Both the position numbers and the translations under genes were made by a program. Below, piece by piece: positions 8,439 to 18,477 of a stretch of 64,000 bases of DNA; the stretch's first letter is position 1, and each line of letters opens with the position of its first letter. The notes under the pieces were generated by a model, which was given only the letters and a program-made list of their open reading frames with translations, was not told the DNA's origin and did no database searches. Origin of the DNA: Hyphomonadaceae bacterium JAD_PAG50586_4 (GTDB lineage Bacteria > Pseudomonadota > Alphaproteobacteria > Caulobacterales > Aquidulcibacteraceae). Location of the stretch: contig CP096134.1 of assembly GCA_023242925.1 (NCBI GenBank), positions 62,001 through 126,000 on the forward strand. The letters are read 5' to 3'.

Positions 8439-9305
8439 TCCCTGCGGCTTCGGCCCAGAAGCGCAGATCGCGTTCCATCGTCTTCGGCTCGACCGGCACG
8501 GCGATGACGAATTCCTCTGCGCCGAGCTTCTTCACCGTTTCGACTTTCTTGATCAAGGTTTCCGGGGCTCGCCCCGATGCGGTGAGCCGATCTTCAAATG
8601 ATATCCGTCGAAGCTGCGATTGTGCTTTTCCATGACGGCGCGGAACTTCTCGATGTGCGGCTCGATCTCGTAGCCCTTCCACCAGGAATACCAGCCGTCG
8701 CCGATCGTGGCGGCGCGGCGCATGGCCGGGTCGGAATCGCCGCCTATGATGAAGGGCGGGCCGCCCGGCGTGTAGGGCTTGGGCAGCAGCACGACATTGT
8801 CGAAATTCACGAACTCCCCGTGGAAGCTAGCGTTGTCCTGCGTCCACGCGGCTTTGATGGCGAGGATGTATTCATCGAAGCGTTTGCCGCGCTTCTCAAA
8901 CGAGGTGCCAAGCGCCTCGTACTCCTCCTGCGACCAGCCTGAGCCGGCGCCCAATTGGTAGCGCCCCTTCGTCAAGTGATCGAGTGTCATCACTTCCTTG
9001 GCGGTGAGCAGCGCGGGCCGTTCCGGCAGCACCATGACGCTGGTGGCGAAGCGCAGCTTCGTCGTGACTTGCGCTGCCGCGGCGAACACGAGCAACGAGT
9101 CAAACAAGCCGATATCGGCGCCAAACGGCGGTGTGCCGTCTTCACTGTAGGGATATTTCGACTTGTATTGCGAGAAGAAGACAATGTGCTCGGGCACCCA
9201 CATGGAGGCGAAGCCCACGGCCTCCATCGTTTCCGCAAGTGCACGAACGTAGCCAACGTCGATCGCGTCTTGGTCGCCAAGCCGGCAGGACAGTCCGATA
9301 TCCAT
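8428..9305 (-). CDS. LLM class flavin-dependent oxidoreductase (frameshifted)
   Basis: Paralogue of the 1478-2372 gene. The N-terminal frame runs from ATG 9305 (GGGAG eight bases upstream; the TTG at 9320 lies in the MFS gene end) to about 8575. The C-terminal frame gives PETLIKKVETVKKLG and ERDLRFWAEAAG to the stop at 8428. Adding one base in the C4 run at 8572-8575 (G4 on the coding strand) restores one frame, giving HRGRAPETLIKK, so I regard it as an indel error. Conserved GAGSGWSQEEYEALG and GGPPFIIGGDS are intact. It follows the MFS transporter with a 3 bp overlap at 9311-9313 if the TTG were used, otherwise a short gap. Confidence 0.8.
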
Positions 9306-9310
9306 TGCGG

Positions 9311-10678
9311 TTACTCCCAAGCAGCGGCTTCGGCGACACTGCGCCGGTAGGGCTTCAGGGCCAAGAACATCAACAACACGCCGATCGGGGCGATAATCGC
9401 GCAGACGGCGGCGAGCGAATAGCGGACGGCGGTGTCATCCTTGAACACGTAGTCCGTGAAGAGCGCGACTGTGGTGGGGCCGCCGGTGAAGATCAGCAAG
9501 CTGCCGACCATGAAATAGATCGCCGCCATGCGCGCCCGCAGATTGTTGGGCGTCATGAACTGGATCGCGACAACAGGCAGCGCCTGCGTCGACGTTGAAG
9601 CAAACAGCGCCAGCGCCGTCCCGGCCATGATGAGCTCCGGCGTCGGCAGCAGCGGCGCGACGGCCGCCAACACGATGGTTGCCGTGCCGCCATAGAGACC
9701 GGCGCGCACCGCCGCGTCTTGGTGGCCTTTGCGCGTGAGCCAATCGGTGATGAAGCCGCCGGTAAGAATGCCGCCGGTGCCGAAGACAATGACGATAGCA
9801 CCGAACGCCAGGCCAATTTGCGCGGCGTCCCAGCCGAACGAGCGCATGAAGATCGCCGGAATCCAGGTCAGATACGCGATCACGACCATGCCGAGCAGCG
9901 TGAAGCCCATGAAGATCGAGGAGATCGTGAAGATGTTCTTGCGCAGGAAGGGCAGAACAGGCGCCAGCTTTTCCTGTGCTTCGCCGCTTGTTGGCGCAGC
10001 GCCTCGACGCGCGGGCTCGCGGATCAAGAGCATCAACAGCGCCAAGATGATGCCCGGCAGGCCGACGATGAAGAACACGGTTTGCCAAGCGCGAAGCTCG
10101 CCCACGATCGGCAGCACTACGGGCGGCGCGTTTTCGACGGCGCGCACAACCAAGCCGCCAATCATCAGCGCCAGACCCGAACCCCAATAGACGCCCGTGG
10201 CGTACACGGCCATCGCCAGGCCGCGGCGTTCGCGCGGGAAATAATCGGAGATCAGGGACGAGGCCGAGGGTGTCAAAGTTGCTTCGCCGACGCCAACACC
10301 GACGCGCGCCCAGAATAATTGCCAGAAGCTGCCGGCAAGACCGCAAAGCGCGGTCATGATGCTCCAAGCAAAGACGCCGGTTGTGATGATCCAGCGGCGG
10401 CTATAGCGGTCTGCGGCATAGGCGATGGGCAGGCCGCAAAAGGAATAGAAGATCGAGAATGCGAGACCGACCAGCAGACTGAATTGTGTGTCTGAGATGC
10501 CGAGGTCGGCGCGGATTGGGCCGACCAGCAGCGAGACGATCTGACGGTCGATAAAGGAGCTGGTGAACGCGAGCACCAGGAGCGTAACGACGAACCAAGC
10601 GTAGCGGCGATTGGGCCAGGGTTGTTCGGTGGTCTGCGGCGCGGTGGGATCGCTCTTATCGGCGTCGATGGTGGTCAT
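9311..10678 (-). CDS. MFS transporter (spinster-like)
   Basis: 455 aa major facilitator with about twelve hydrophobic segments. The first helix carries SFIDRQIVSLLVGPI, followed by the loop between TM2 and TM3 with ADRYSRRWII, typical of the spinster/aromatic-acid branch found beside TonB receptors in Sphingomonadales and Caulobacterales. ARVGVGVGEATLTPSASSLI is the conserved TM4-5 region. Likely moves the pathway substrate or a product across the inner membrane after entry through the TonB receptor just upstream. A terminator between them suggests separate transcripts with some read-through. Confidence 0.85.
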   Translation of the reverse strand: MTTIDADKSDPTAPQTTEQPWPNRRYAWFVVTLLVLAFTSSFIDRQIVSLLVGPIRADLGISDTQFSLLVGLAFSIFYSFCGLPIAYAADRYSRRWIITTGVFAWSIMTALCGLAGSFWQLFWARVGVGVGEATLTPSASSLISDYFPRERRGLAMAVYATGVYWGSGLALMIGGLVVRAVENAPPVVLPIVGELRAWQTVFFIVGLPGIILALLMLLIREPARRGAAPTSGEAQEKLAPVLPFLRKNIFTISSIFMGFTLLGMVVIAYLTWIPAIFMRSFGWDAAQIGLAFGAIVIVFGTGGILTGGFITDWLTRKGHQDAAVRAGLYGGTATIVLAAVAPLLPTPELIMAGTALALFASTSTQALPVVAIQFMTPNNLRARMAAIYFMVGSLLIFTGGPTTVALFTDYVFKDDTAVRYSLAAVCAIIAPIGVLLMFLALKPYRRSVAEAAAWE

Positions 10679-10691
10679 GCGTACTCCACGC

Positions 10692-10733
10692 GCAAAGAAA
10701 AAGACCCTGTTGCGGGACTCGCAACAGGGTCTT
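10692..10733 (-). terminator. Rho-independent terminator after the TonB receptor gene
   Basis: Perfect 13 bp inverted repeat (10701-10713 with 10721-10733, 7-base loop). On the minus strand it is followed by a T-rich tract (TTTTTCTTT). It lies directly after the receptor stop at 10742 and before the MFS start. Confidence 0.85.
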
Positions 10734-10741
10734 GAGGGGCC

Positions 10742-13066
10742 TTAACGCGTCAAGCGCAGTTCCACACCAATGGTGCGACCGGGCGCGAGATAGTGCGACG
10801 TAACCCCGGGGAGGAGTGGGGCCGGCGAAATGCGCAAGGCATAGGTTTCGTCAAAGGCGTTTTCGACAAAGCCGACGATCTCAAGATTGTCGTTCGGCAT
10901 GATGCCAGCGCGGAAGTTCGCGACCGAGAAGCCTTCCTGAACCAGCATCGGATCGAGATCCGAATTGTAGTTTACTTCCGAGCGGTAGGAGACATCGCCG
11001 CCCACATAGGCGCCGAAGGAGCCCAGTGAGAAGTCTTGGCGACCGCTAAACGAGATCTGGAGTTCCGGAGCGCCGTCGACCGCCCGGCCCGATAGGTCTT
11101 GGCCGGCTGGCGATGTAGGCGTCGCCGGTGGGCAGATGCCGTACGTCGATTGAATCGCGGTGCAAGGCGCGCCGGTGAACTCGTCGAAGATCGCTTCGAT
11201 GTAGGCGGCGCCCAACGTGAAGGTAGCACCTTCCCAGGGCCGCGCCGTCGCATCGATTTCGACACCGTCCAGCGTGATCACGCCCGCGTTGCGAAGCGAG
11301 AACGTGTTGGAGGCGCCGTCGAACGCCGAGGTCTGGAAGTCCTGGAACTCGGAATGGTAGGCCACGATGTTGGTTTCGAGAGCTCCGCCGAACCAGCGTT
11401 GCTTCCAACCCACTTCGTAGCTCATTACCGTTTCCGGATCGAGGATCGGGTCTGCGCTGTTGGCTGGCGCGTAGAATGGACCGGAGTTCGAGTTATTGAG
11501 GCCCGAACCCTTGTAGCCGCGGCTCACAGTGGCGAACAGAGAGAGATCGCGGTTCGGGCTATAGCGAATGCCCGCGCGTCCAACCCAATCATCGTCCTCG
11601 ACAGAGATCTCTTGGTAAGGCCGGTTGGCGCCAAAGAAGGTGCCTACGCGCACGCCGGCGAGGGATTGCTCCTCGTGCAGCAAACGGACGCCGCCCAAGA
11701 GTTCCCATGAATCGGTGAGATCGTAGGTCGCGTTGGCGAACACCGCCCAATTGGTGACGTCGATGATGCCTTGCGCCGTTGAGACGGCTTGGAGCGGATT
11801 GGCCGTGCCGAGCGCGCCGCCGACGCGGAACGTGTCGTCGAGGCGTTGGTCATAGTAGTAGAGCCCGAGCACGTAATTGAAGCGTCCCTCGTCGGGCGAG
11901 ATCAACTGAAGTTCTTCGCTGAAGATCTTCAGGTCGATATCGCCGAAGGTGGCGTCGGCAATATCGACGGCCATGCGCTCTGAATCGTCTTCGCCGTAGC
12001 TGGCCCAGTGGCGATAGCCCGTGATCGAGCGGAAGACGAAGCCGTTGTCGAACTCATAATCCGACGTCAGGCTGACGTGCGCCGTCGTGGTGCTTTCGCC
12101 GACGCGGTCGGACGCCATCGACGTGCGATTCTCCGGACCAATCTCGATGCCGTTAGCGGCGGCGAGCGCGATCAGCGTCGGGATACGACCAAAGCCGGCC
12201 GGCGTCGGGGCGCCGTTGTTCACGTCCGCGAGGACGTCCGGATCGATTTCGCGGAAGGTCGGGCCGCAGCAGCGATCATTGGTTTCAATGTAAGCGGCGC
12301 TGAGGTCGAAGCTCCACTGGCCGATGTCTTGCTCGAACGAGAAACGCGTGCCCCATTGGTTGCGGCGGTTTTCATCGGTGTCGAGGAATGCGTTATAGGC
12401 GAGACCCTCGTCGTCCACGAGCGTGAACATGGCCAAGCGCGCGCGCGTGTTCGGGCCGAGCGGGCCGCTGACGGCGCCCTCAACGCGCGTCGATGCATAA
12501 TCGACCTCATCGTTGAAATCGTCCCACGTGCGCGAGACGTTCAGATACGCCTCGAATTCGTCGGTCGGGCCGCGTGTCGTGACGCTGACCACGCCGGCGG
12601 TGGCGTTCTTGCCGAACAACGTACCTTGCGGACCACGCAGAACTTCAACGCGCTCAATGTCAAACAGGTTGGAAAGGCCAGAGCCGGTCGGGCCAGTCAC
12701 GATGCCGTCGATCACAACGCTGACGCTGGTTTCAACGCCGCTGGTGAACGTCGGGCTGCCAATGCCGCGAATACGCGCGCGTTGGCCCGACGAGATGAGG
12801 CTGTCTTCAAAGATGAAGCCTGGCGTGACTTGCGCAAGCTCCTGCACGTTGTCGATGCCGGCGCGATCGAGTTGATCGCCGGTGAGCGCCGTTAGTGAAA
12901 TAGGAACTTCGATCTGGCGTTCAACGCGGCGTTGCGCCGTGACGACGATTTCGTCTTCATCTTGTGCGTACGCCGGAACTGTCGCTCCAAGTGCGCCAAG
13001 CGCCACGCCGGCCGCTAGAAATAGCGCCCGCTTATAGATTTTGCCCTCAAGCTTACGCCCGCTCAT
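10742..13066 (-). CDS. TonB-dependent receptor
   Basis: 774 aa outer-membrane active transporter, complete. It has a signal peptide ending AYAQ, then the TonB box DEIVVTAQRR. The plug domain contains RIRGIGSPTF and VEVLRGPQGTLFGKNATAG, and a 22-strand barrel follows. The C terminus ends in LRLTR rather than the usual aromatic residue. Good Shine-Dalgarno (GGGAGG) before ATG 13066. This Sphingomonas/Caulobacter-type receptor class is often tied to carbohydrates, aromatics or steroids rather than iron. With the MFS carrier next to it, uptake of the substrate of this catabolic island is the natural guess. Confidence 0.9.
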   Translation of the reverse strand: MSGRKLEGKIYKRALFLAAGVALGALGATVPAYAQDEDEIVVTAQRRVERQIEVPISLTALTGDQLDRAGIDNVQELAQVTPGFIFEDSLISSGQRARIRGIGSPTFTSGVETSVSVVIDGIVTGPTGSGLSNLFDIERVEVLRGPQGTLFGKNATAGVVSVTTRGPTDEFEAYLNVSRTWDDFNDEVDYASTRVEGAVSGPLGPNTRARLAMFTLVDDEGLAYNAFLDTDENRRNQWGTRFSFEQDIGQWSFDLSAAYIETNDRCCGPTFREIDPDVLADVNNGAPTPAGFGRIPTLIALAAANGIEIGPENRTSMASDRVGESTTTAHVSLTSDYEFDNGFVFRSITGYRHWASYGEDDSERMAVDIADATFGDIDLKIFSEELQLISPDEGRFNYVLGLYYYDQRLDDTFRVGGALGTANPLQAVSTAQGIIDVTNWAVFANATYDLTDSWELLGGVRLLHEEQSLAGVRVGTFFGANRPYQEISVEDDDWVGRAGIRYSPNRDLSLFATVSRGYKGSGLNNSNSGPFYAPANSADPILDPETVMSYEVGWKQRWFGGALETNIVAYHSEFQDFQTSAFDGASNTFSLRNAGVITLDGVEIDATARPWEGATFTLGAAYIEAIFDEFTGAPCTAIQSTYGICPPATPTSPAGQDLSGRAVDGAPELQISFSGRQDFSLGSFGAYVGGDVSYRSEVNYNSDLDPMLVQEGFSVANFRAGIMPNDNLEIVGFVENAFDETYALRISPAPLLPGVTSHYLAPGRTIGVELRLTR

Positions 13067-13300
13067 TAGCTATCCTCCCCGAACAACACGGTATTCTTAT
13101 TCGGCTCAGTTCTGTGAGCCGCGCGCAGGCGTTCGCCTGTGCTATTTCCAGCAAGACCTTAACGTGTGAAAGGTTGGCCGCTCTGCAAAACGCGCCAGGA
13201 GTTTTGCTCAAATTCGCTGATCGGCTCGCTAATCTGGCGAAAACTTGCCGCGGGACTGCGTTTGCAGCTGTTAGCGCTTCAATACTGTGGCGCCTGCGCA
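13067..13300. other. Intergenic region upstream of the TonB receptor gene
   Basis: 234 bp without a supported gene between the receptor start and the 3' end of the GST gene. It must hold the receptor promoter, but I see no promoter or operator pattern that I would defend. Confidence 0.4.
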
Positions 13301-13909
13301 TCAATGCTGCGAGCGCGTACAAAACCCGGCCGCGCGCGCGCGATCAAGATAAGCGCGTACGCGATCGCTTAGGCCATGACTAAGCTTGGCGCGCGTGTCC
13401 GCCAGATGCAGTGCGTAGGCGATGCAGATATCGGCAATTGTGAAGCGGCCAGCGCACAGCCAGTCGCGGCCATCCTCAAGCGCGGCGTCCAGCGCGCGCA
13501 GGCGGCCAAAGAACCATTTCTCGTAATCGCCGGCGACTTGCTCATTGCGGCGTTCGGGCGTTTCGAACTGGCGGTAGCGAAGGACCAACGTCTGCGGGAA
13601 AGTCAAAGTCGCGTCGCTGAAGAACAGCCAATTGAGGAAGCTCGCGTAATCCGGTTCATCCGGCGCGACCGCCAGCGGCGTCGGGCCGTATTTCTGCGTG
13701 AGATAGAAGCAAATGCCGGAGGATTCCGTCATGCGTACATCGCCATCGACCAGCAGCGGGATGGTGCCGAGTGGGTTTTCGACCAAGAACGGCTTGGCGA
13801 ACACGCGTGGCGGGAAGGGGAGCAGCACCGGCTCGTAGGCGAGTTCCATCTCTTCTAGCGTCCAGAGCGGGCGAAGCGAGCGGGCGTCGCGGCAATGATA
13901 GAGCTTCAT
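13301..13909 (-). CDS. Glutathione S-transferase family protein
   Basis: 202 aa GST. The N-terminal thioredoxin-like domain reads MKLYHCRDARSLRPLW. Its glutathione-binding turn is NPLGTIPLLVDGD and then MTESSGICFYL, where Glu-Ser contacts the gamma-glutamyl group. The C-terminal helical domain carries the N-capping FTIADICIAYAL. ATG 13909 is chosen because the domain starts there; the longer frame adds 14 unconserved residues. GSTs in catabolic clusters may detoxify electrophiles or act as maleyl-pyruvate-type isomerases. Divergent from the acyl-CoA ligase gene. Confidence 0.83.
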   Translation of the reverse strand: MKLYHCRDARSLRPLWTLEEMELAYEPVLLPFPPRVFAKPFLVENPLGTIPLLVDGDVRMTESSGICFYLTQKYGPTPLAVAPDEPDYASFLNWLFFSDATLTFPQTLVLRYRQFETPERRNEQVAGDYEKWFFGRLRALDAALEDGRDWLCAGRFTIADICIAYALHLADTRAKLSHGLSDRVRAYLDRARAAGFCTRSQH

Positions 13910-14035
13910 GCGTATGTCCTTGCCTGACGCTGCCGATGCGGCACTTGGCATTATTCACCGTTTCCTCTTCAGATCGACTCCCGGCCGCAACCTGGGCTGG
14001 CGCATCGGCCGGAATTTGCGGCTACAATCCAGTTC

Positions 14036-15587
14036 ATGCTGGCGACACATGGCTTGAGACGCGCCGCCCGTGTGCGCGGCGGTCATCCTGGGATCGAGTT
14101 TGAGGGCGTAACCCGATCATGGGCGACGGTGGAGGATCGCGTCGCGCGCGCTGCGGCGGGTCTCCGCGCGTTGGGCTTACAGCGCGGCGACCGCGTAGCC
14201 GTCCTTTCAGAAAACAGTACTGCGTTCTTTGAGCTTTATTGGGCCGCGCCCTGGGCGGACCTGATCATGGCCAGCCTCAATACGCGCTGGGCCATGCCTG
14301 AAATGATCGCGGCGCTGCAGGATTGTGCGGCGACCGCCTTGGTCGTCGACGCCGCCTTCGCGCCGCTGGCCGAGCAATTGGTCAAGGCCTGCCCATCGGT
14401 GCGCCACGTGATTTACGCGGGCTCTGACCTGGCCGCGGCGCCCAGCGGCGCGCGCGAGTACGAAGCTCTGGTCGCCGAAAATCAGCCGCTTGCCGACCAA
14501 GAGCGCGGCGGCGGGGAGGTGGTGCACCTTTTCTATACGAGCGGCACGACCGGCCAGTCCAAGGGCGCGATGCTCACGTCGGACAATGTGTTTTTCACAG
14601 GCCTCATGATCGCGAGCCCCTTTGCGCTTTCGGCGCGCACCAATGCTTTGTGTGTCATGCCGATGTTTCATGTCGGCGCCGGCACCTTCCTTGTTGGCCT
14701 CACTTTCGCCGCGTCCGGCATCGCAATCGCGCGGCGCTTCGATGCGGCCGACGCACTGAAGACGATTGCGGAGCGTCGCATCACGCATTCCGTGCTTGTG
14801 CCGGCGATGATCAATCAGATGCTCAATTCGCCCAACGTGGAATCGTATGATCTCACCTGCATGGAGCGCTTGATCTATGGCGCATCGCCGATGCCGCCCG
14901 CGTTGCTGAAGCGCGCTATGGAGAAAATGCCCGGCGTTGGGTTCAACCAGGGCTATTCGATGACTGAGACAACCGCGACCGGCGCGTGCCTGTTGCCGCA
15001 AGATCATCAGCCGGACGGCCCGTATCCGCATCGCATGCATTCAGTGGGCCAACCCGTCGCCGGCAACGATCTCGAAATCCGCGACCCTTCCGGCAAAGTG
15101 CTGCCGGCCGGCGAAGTGGGCGAAGTGTGCATCCGTGGGCCCGGGGTCATGGCGGGCTATTGGAATAAGCCCGCCGAGACCGCGGCGGCCGTAAAGGGGG
15201 TGGCTACACACCGGCGACGCCGGCAAGCTCGATGCGGACGGCTATCTCTATATCGTAGATCGCATCAAAGACATGATCATCACGGGTGGTGAGAACGTCT
15301 ATTCGGCCGAAGTCGAGAACGCGATCTACGGGCACCCAAGCGTTGCCGAATGCGCCGTAATCGGGCTGCCGGACGAGAAATGGGGTGAACGCGTCGCCGC
15401 AATACTGCATTTGAAGCCAGACTGCGCACTGACCGAGAGTGACCTGATTGCGCATTGCCGAACCATGATTGGCGGCTACAAAGTGCCGCGTCAGGTGATT
15501 TTCTCCGCCGAACCGTTGCCGCGCAGCGGCACGGGCAAAATTTTGAAGCCGCTGCTGCGCCACACTTATGCGAGCGCCGGCAATTAG
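14036..15587 (+). CDS. AMP-dependent acyl-CoA synthetase/ligase (frameshifted)
   Basis: ANL-superfamily ligase that activates a carboxylic acid to its CoA thioester via an acyl-adenylate. The P-loop-like LFYTSGTTGQSKGAM is at about residue 175, and GYSMTETTATG plus GVMAGYWNKPAET lie in the N-terminal frame. The C-terminal frame then gives LHTGDAG, YLYIVDRIKDMIITGGENVYSAE and PRSGTGKILK with the catalytic Lys. The break is in the G5 run at 15196-15200; removing one G yields KGWLHTGDAG. Reconstructed length about 516 aa, normal for the family. Probably begins the operon that continues with the FMN enzyme and MDR reductase. Confidence 0.84.
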
Positions 15588-15596
15588 GGTGAACGC

Positions 15597-16739
15597 GTGA
15601 TCGCAGCTTCGATTTCGGATTATCGCGAATTGGCGCGCCGGCGCCTGCCGCGCATGTTTTTTGAATACATAGATGGCGGCTCGTATGACGAGGTGACGCT
15701 CGCCGCCAACGTGGCGCACATGCGGGCGCTTAAGCTGCGTCAGCGCGTGATGTGCGACGTGTCGAAGATTTCGACCAAAGCGACTTGGTTTGGCCGAGAG
15801 TATCCGCTGCCAGTGGCGCTTGGCCCGGTGGGCTTCGCCGGCGCGTTCGCGCGGCGTGGCGAAGTACAAGCGGCGCGCGCAGCGAAGGACGTCCGCGTGC
15901 CGTTCTGTCTCTCGACCTTCGGCATTTGCGGTGCGGAGGAGGTCTCTGCCGTCGCCGGCGATTTGCTCTGGTACCAGCTCTACATGCTGAAGGACCGCGG
16001 CTTCATGGAAGGCCTGCTCCACCGCGTCGCAGCACTGGGCGTCGATGTGCTGATGTTTACCGTTGATCTACCTGTCGCCGGCACGCGCTATCGCGACATC
16101 CGCTCCGGCATGAACAATCCGGGCGCGGTGGGGTTGCTCAATCGCGTGATGCAGGGCGCGGTGCGGCCGCATTGGTCCTACGATGTTGCGTTACGTGGTC
16201 AGCCGCTGCTGTTTGGCAATCTTGTCGGCGCCGTGAAGGGCGCGAAGCAGATCGACGAATTCATGCCGTGGATCGTCGCCAACATGGATGCGTCAGTGAC
16301 CTGGAAAGACATTGCCTGGGTGCGCGAGCGCTGGAAGGGCAAGATTGTCCTGAAAGGTGTGCTTGACGCTGAGGATGCCGAACTCGCTCTGGCGCAAGGC
16401 GTGGATGGCATCGTCGTTTCCAACCACGGTGGACGCCAATTGGATGGCGTGGCGTCAAGTATTAGCGTGTTGCCGCGTATCGCGGAGAGGGTGGACGGCC
16501 GCACGACGATTTTCTTCGATGGCGGCGTGCGCTCCGGCATGGATGTTTTGAAGGCGCTTGCACTCGGCGCCGATGGGTGCCTTCTTGGGCGTGCTTGGGC
16601 GCTCGCTCTGGCGGGCGCGGGGCAGCGCGGTGTGGCTCACGTGCTCGAACTGCTGCGCAGGGAGATGCATGTGGCTATGGCGCTCACTGGCATAGCAGAC
16701 GTGAAAGACGCCAACAGCGGCATCATCGACGCCGCCTGA
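15597..16739 (+). CDS. FMN-dependent alpha-hydroxy-acid dehydrogenase (LldD-like)
   Basis: 380 aa TIM-barrel flavoenzyme of the L-lactate dehydrogenase/glycolate oxidase family, oxidising 2-hydroxy acids to 2-keto acids. Present: FFEYIDGGSYDE at the N terminus, LWYQLYMLKDR, and the catalytic segment SNHGGRQLDG, with the substrate-binding Arg and catalytic His. The FMN phosphate loop is FFDGGVRSGMDVLKALALGADG. The GTG start at 15597 lies 9 bp after the ligase stop. Being inside a CoA-ligase/reductase operon suggests a pathway 2-hydroxy acid rather than simple lactate growth, but lactate cannot be excluded. Confidence 0.85.
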   Translation: MIAASISDYRELARRRLPRMFFEYIDGGSYDEVTLAANVAHMRALKLRQRVMCDVSKISTKATWFGREYPLPVALGPVGFAGAFARRGEVQAARAAKDVRVPFCLSTFGICGAEEVSAVAGDLLWYQLYMLKDRGFMEGLLHRVAALGVDVLMFTVDLPVAGTRYRDIRSGMNNPGAVGLLNRVMQGAVRPHWSYDVALRGQPLLFGNLVGAVKGAKQIDEFMPWIVANMDASVTWKDIAWVRERWKGKIVLKGVLDAEDAELALAQGVDGIVVSNHGGRQLDGVASSISVLPRIAERVDGRTTIFFDGGVRSGMDVLKALALGADGCLLGRAWALALAGAGQRGVAHVLELLRREMHVAMALTGIADVKDANSGIIDAA

Positions 16740-17730
16740 TGGCGCGCGCCGCCGAAATGCGTGCGCTGGCAGTCTCGGCGTTGGCCGAGGATTTCGCCGG
16801 CTGTGCTATTGTTACGCAACCAATCCCAAATCCAGAACCCGGCGAAGTATTGGTACGCGTGCGTGCGGCGGCGCTCGGCTTTCCCGCTTTGCTGATGACG
16901 CGCGGCGCCTACCAGCATAGGCCCGATTTGCCCTTTGTATTCGGTGGTGATCTCGCGGGGAGGTTCTAGCGCTGGGCGAGGGCGTCACGAATGTCGTGAT
17001 CGGCGCGCGCGTCGCGACTGGCGCGCTGACGGGGGCCTTCGCCGAGTATTGCGTCGTTCCCGCCGCTGGTCTGACGCTGATCCCCGCGCACGCGGACTTC
17101 GCGCAGGGCGCGGCATTTCCCTCGGCGTATCTTACAGCGCATGTTTCGTTGGTGCATGCCGGCCATTTGCAGGTGGGCGAATGGGTGCTCGTGCTGGGCG
17201 CTGCGGGTGGCGTTGGCTTGGCTGCAGTCGATCTCGCAACTCGCTTGGGCGCGCACGTAATCGCCGCGGCCTCGAGCGCGGAGAAGCGCGCGAAGATCAC
17301 GCAGGCGTTTCCGAATGCGCACGTGATCGATTCTGGCGCACCCTTTCGCGACGTGGTGCGCGATCTTTCCGGCGGCGGCGTGAACGTCGTTTATGATCCC
17401 GTCGGCGGCGATGCGTTTGACCAAAGCTTGTCGTGCCTGGCTTTTGCGGGCCGTTTGCTTGTGGTCGGCTTCGCCTCGGGGCGGATCCCAACTTTGCCGG
17501 TCAATCGCGCGTTGATCAAAAACCTCTCCATCCTCGGCGTGCGCGCTGGCGAATACAGCCGCCGCTTTCCGGAGAAGCGGTGCGAATCCTGGAATCTCTT
17601 GTCACGGGCATGGTCCGAAAACGGCCTGCGGCCGTATGTGGATTCAGAATGGGCCTTGGGCGATTGGCGCCAAGCGGTGGAGCGCGTGGTCTCGCGTGCG
17701 TGCGTCGGACGGGTTATCGTCCGCCCCTGA
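16739..17730 (+). CDS. NADPH:quinone oxidoreductase-type MDR protein (frameshifted)
   Basis: Medium-chain reductase in two frames. The first starts at ATG 16739, which overlaps the preceding stop (TGATG), and gives the GroES-like part ending PFVFGGDLAG. The second carries FPSAYLTAHVSL, the nucleotide-binding VLGAAGGVGLAAVDLA and VYDPVGGDAFDQSL, ending at 17730. Adding one G to the G4 run at 16957-16960 joins them as GGDLAGEVLALGEGV, the expected family sequence. Reconstructed length about 331 aa. Members reduce enones, quinones or enoyl thioesters with NADPH. Likely translationally coupled to the FMN enzyme. Confidence 0.82.
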
Positions 17731-17747
17731 GCAGTTGAGAGAGCGAT

Positions 17748-18389
17748 ATGCGGAAGCTTCTTGTGGCCGGTTTAGCATTGCTTGCCGCGTGCAGCCGCGC
17801 GCCGGAGCCGCCAACGGCGGAAGTCGCGGCAGAGCGCAGCGCCGAGGTGACGTCCGCGGTAGAGGAACAACGCGCGCGTTTCGCCGCCGCACCCGCCCCG
17901 ACGGCCGACAACACCGCCTACCAATTTGTCTTCGACGGCCTCGTCGCTGAGCATGTGCCGATGACGGCCTTTCAAGGCGAGGTCGTCTTGGTCGTGAACA
18001 CCGCCTCGCGCTGCGGGTTCACGCCGCAATATGCGGGTCTGCAGGAGATCTACACCGAGTATCATGCGCGCGGCTTTGAAGTGCTTGGCGTGCCGGCGAA
18101 CAATTTCGCTGGGCAGGAGCCGGGCTCGGCGCAAGAAATCCAAGAATTCTGCACGCTAAATTTTGGCGTGACCTTCCCCATGGCGGCCAAGGCTGACGTT
18201 ATCGGCGATGAAGCGCATCCGTTTTATCGCTGGGCCCGCATCGAGTTTGGCGAGGCCGCCGTCCCGCAATGGAATTTCCACAAAATCCTCGTCGGGCGCG
18301 ACGGCCGCATCCTCGCCGCGTTTCCGTCGGACGTGACGCCCACATCGGCGGAAATCCGCGCCGCGATCGAGGCGGCGCTGGCCGCCTGA
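17748..18389 (+). CDS. Glutathione peroxidase-family lipoprotein
   Basis: 213 aa. The lipobox LLAAC at residues 11-15 predicts a lipid-anchored periplasmic protein. An Ala/Glu-rich linker (to about 55) precedes a thioredoxin-fold GPx domain. Peroxidatic Cys lies in NTASRCGFTPQYAGLQ; the Gln tetrad segment is NFAGQEPG, and the Trp is in WNFHK. A second conserved Cys is in EFCTLNFGV, typical of thioredoxin-dependent members. It likely reduces lipid or organic peroxides outside the cytoplasm. Preceded by GAGAG and 18 bp after the MDR gene, so possibly in the same transcript. Confidence 0.85.
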   Translation: MRKLLVAGLALLAACSRAPEPPTAEVAAERSAEVTSAVEEQRARFAAAPAPTADNTAYQFVFDGLVAEHVPMTAFQGEVVLVVNTASRCGFTPQYAGLQEIYTEYHARGFEVLGVPANNFAGQEPGSAQEIQEFCTLNFGVTFPMAAKADVIGDEAHPFYRWARIEFGEAAVPQWNFHKILVGRDGRILAAFPSDVTPTSAEIRAAIEAALAA

Positions 18390-18477
18390 GAACGGCCTCT
18401 CCTGGCGGCGCCATTGCGGGTTGCGCTTCGGCTGACTAAGCGATGAGCGCACCTGCCGCGCCTATCGAGGAAAGCCC

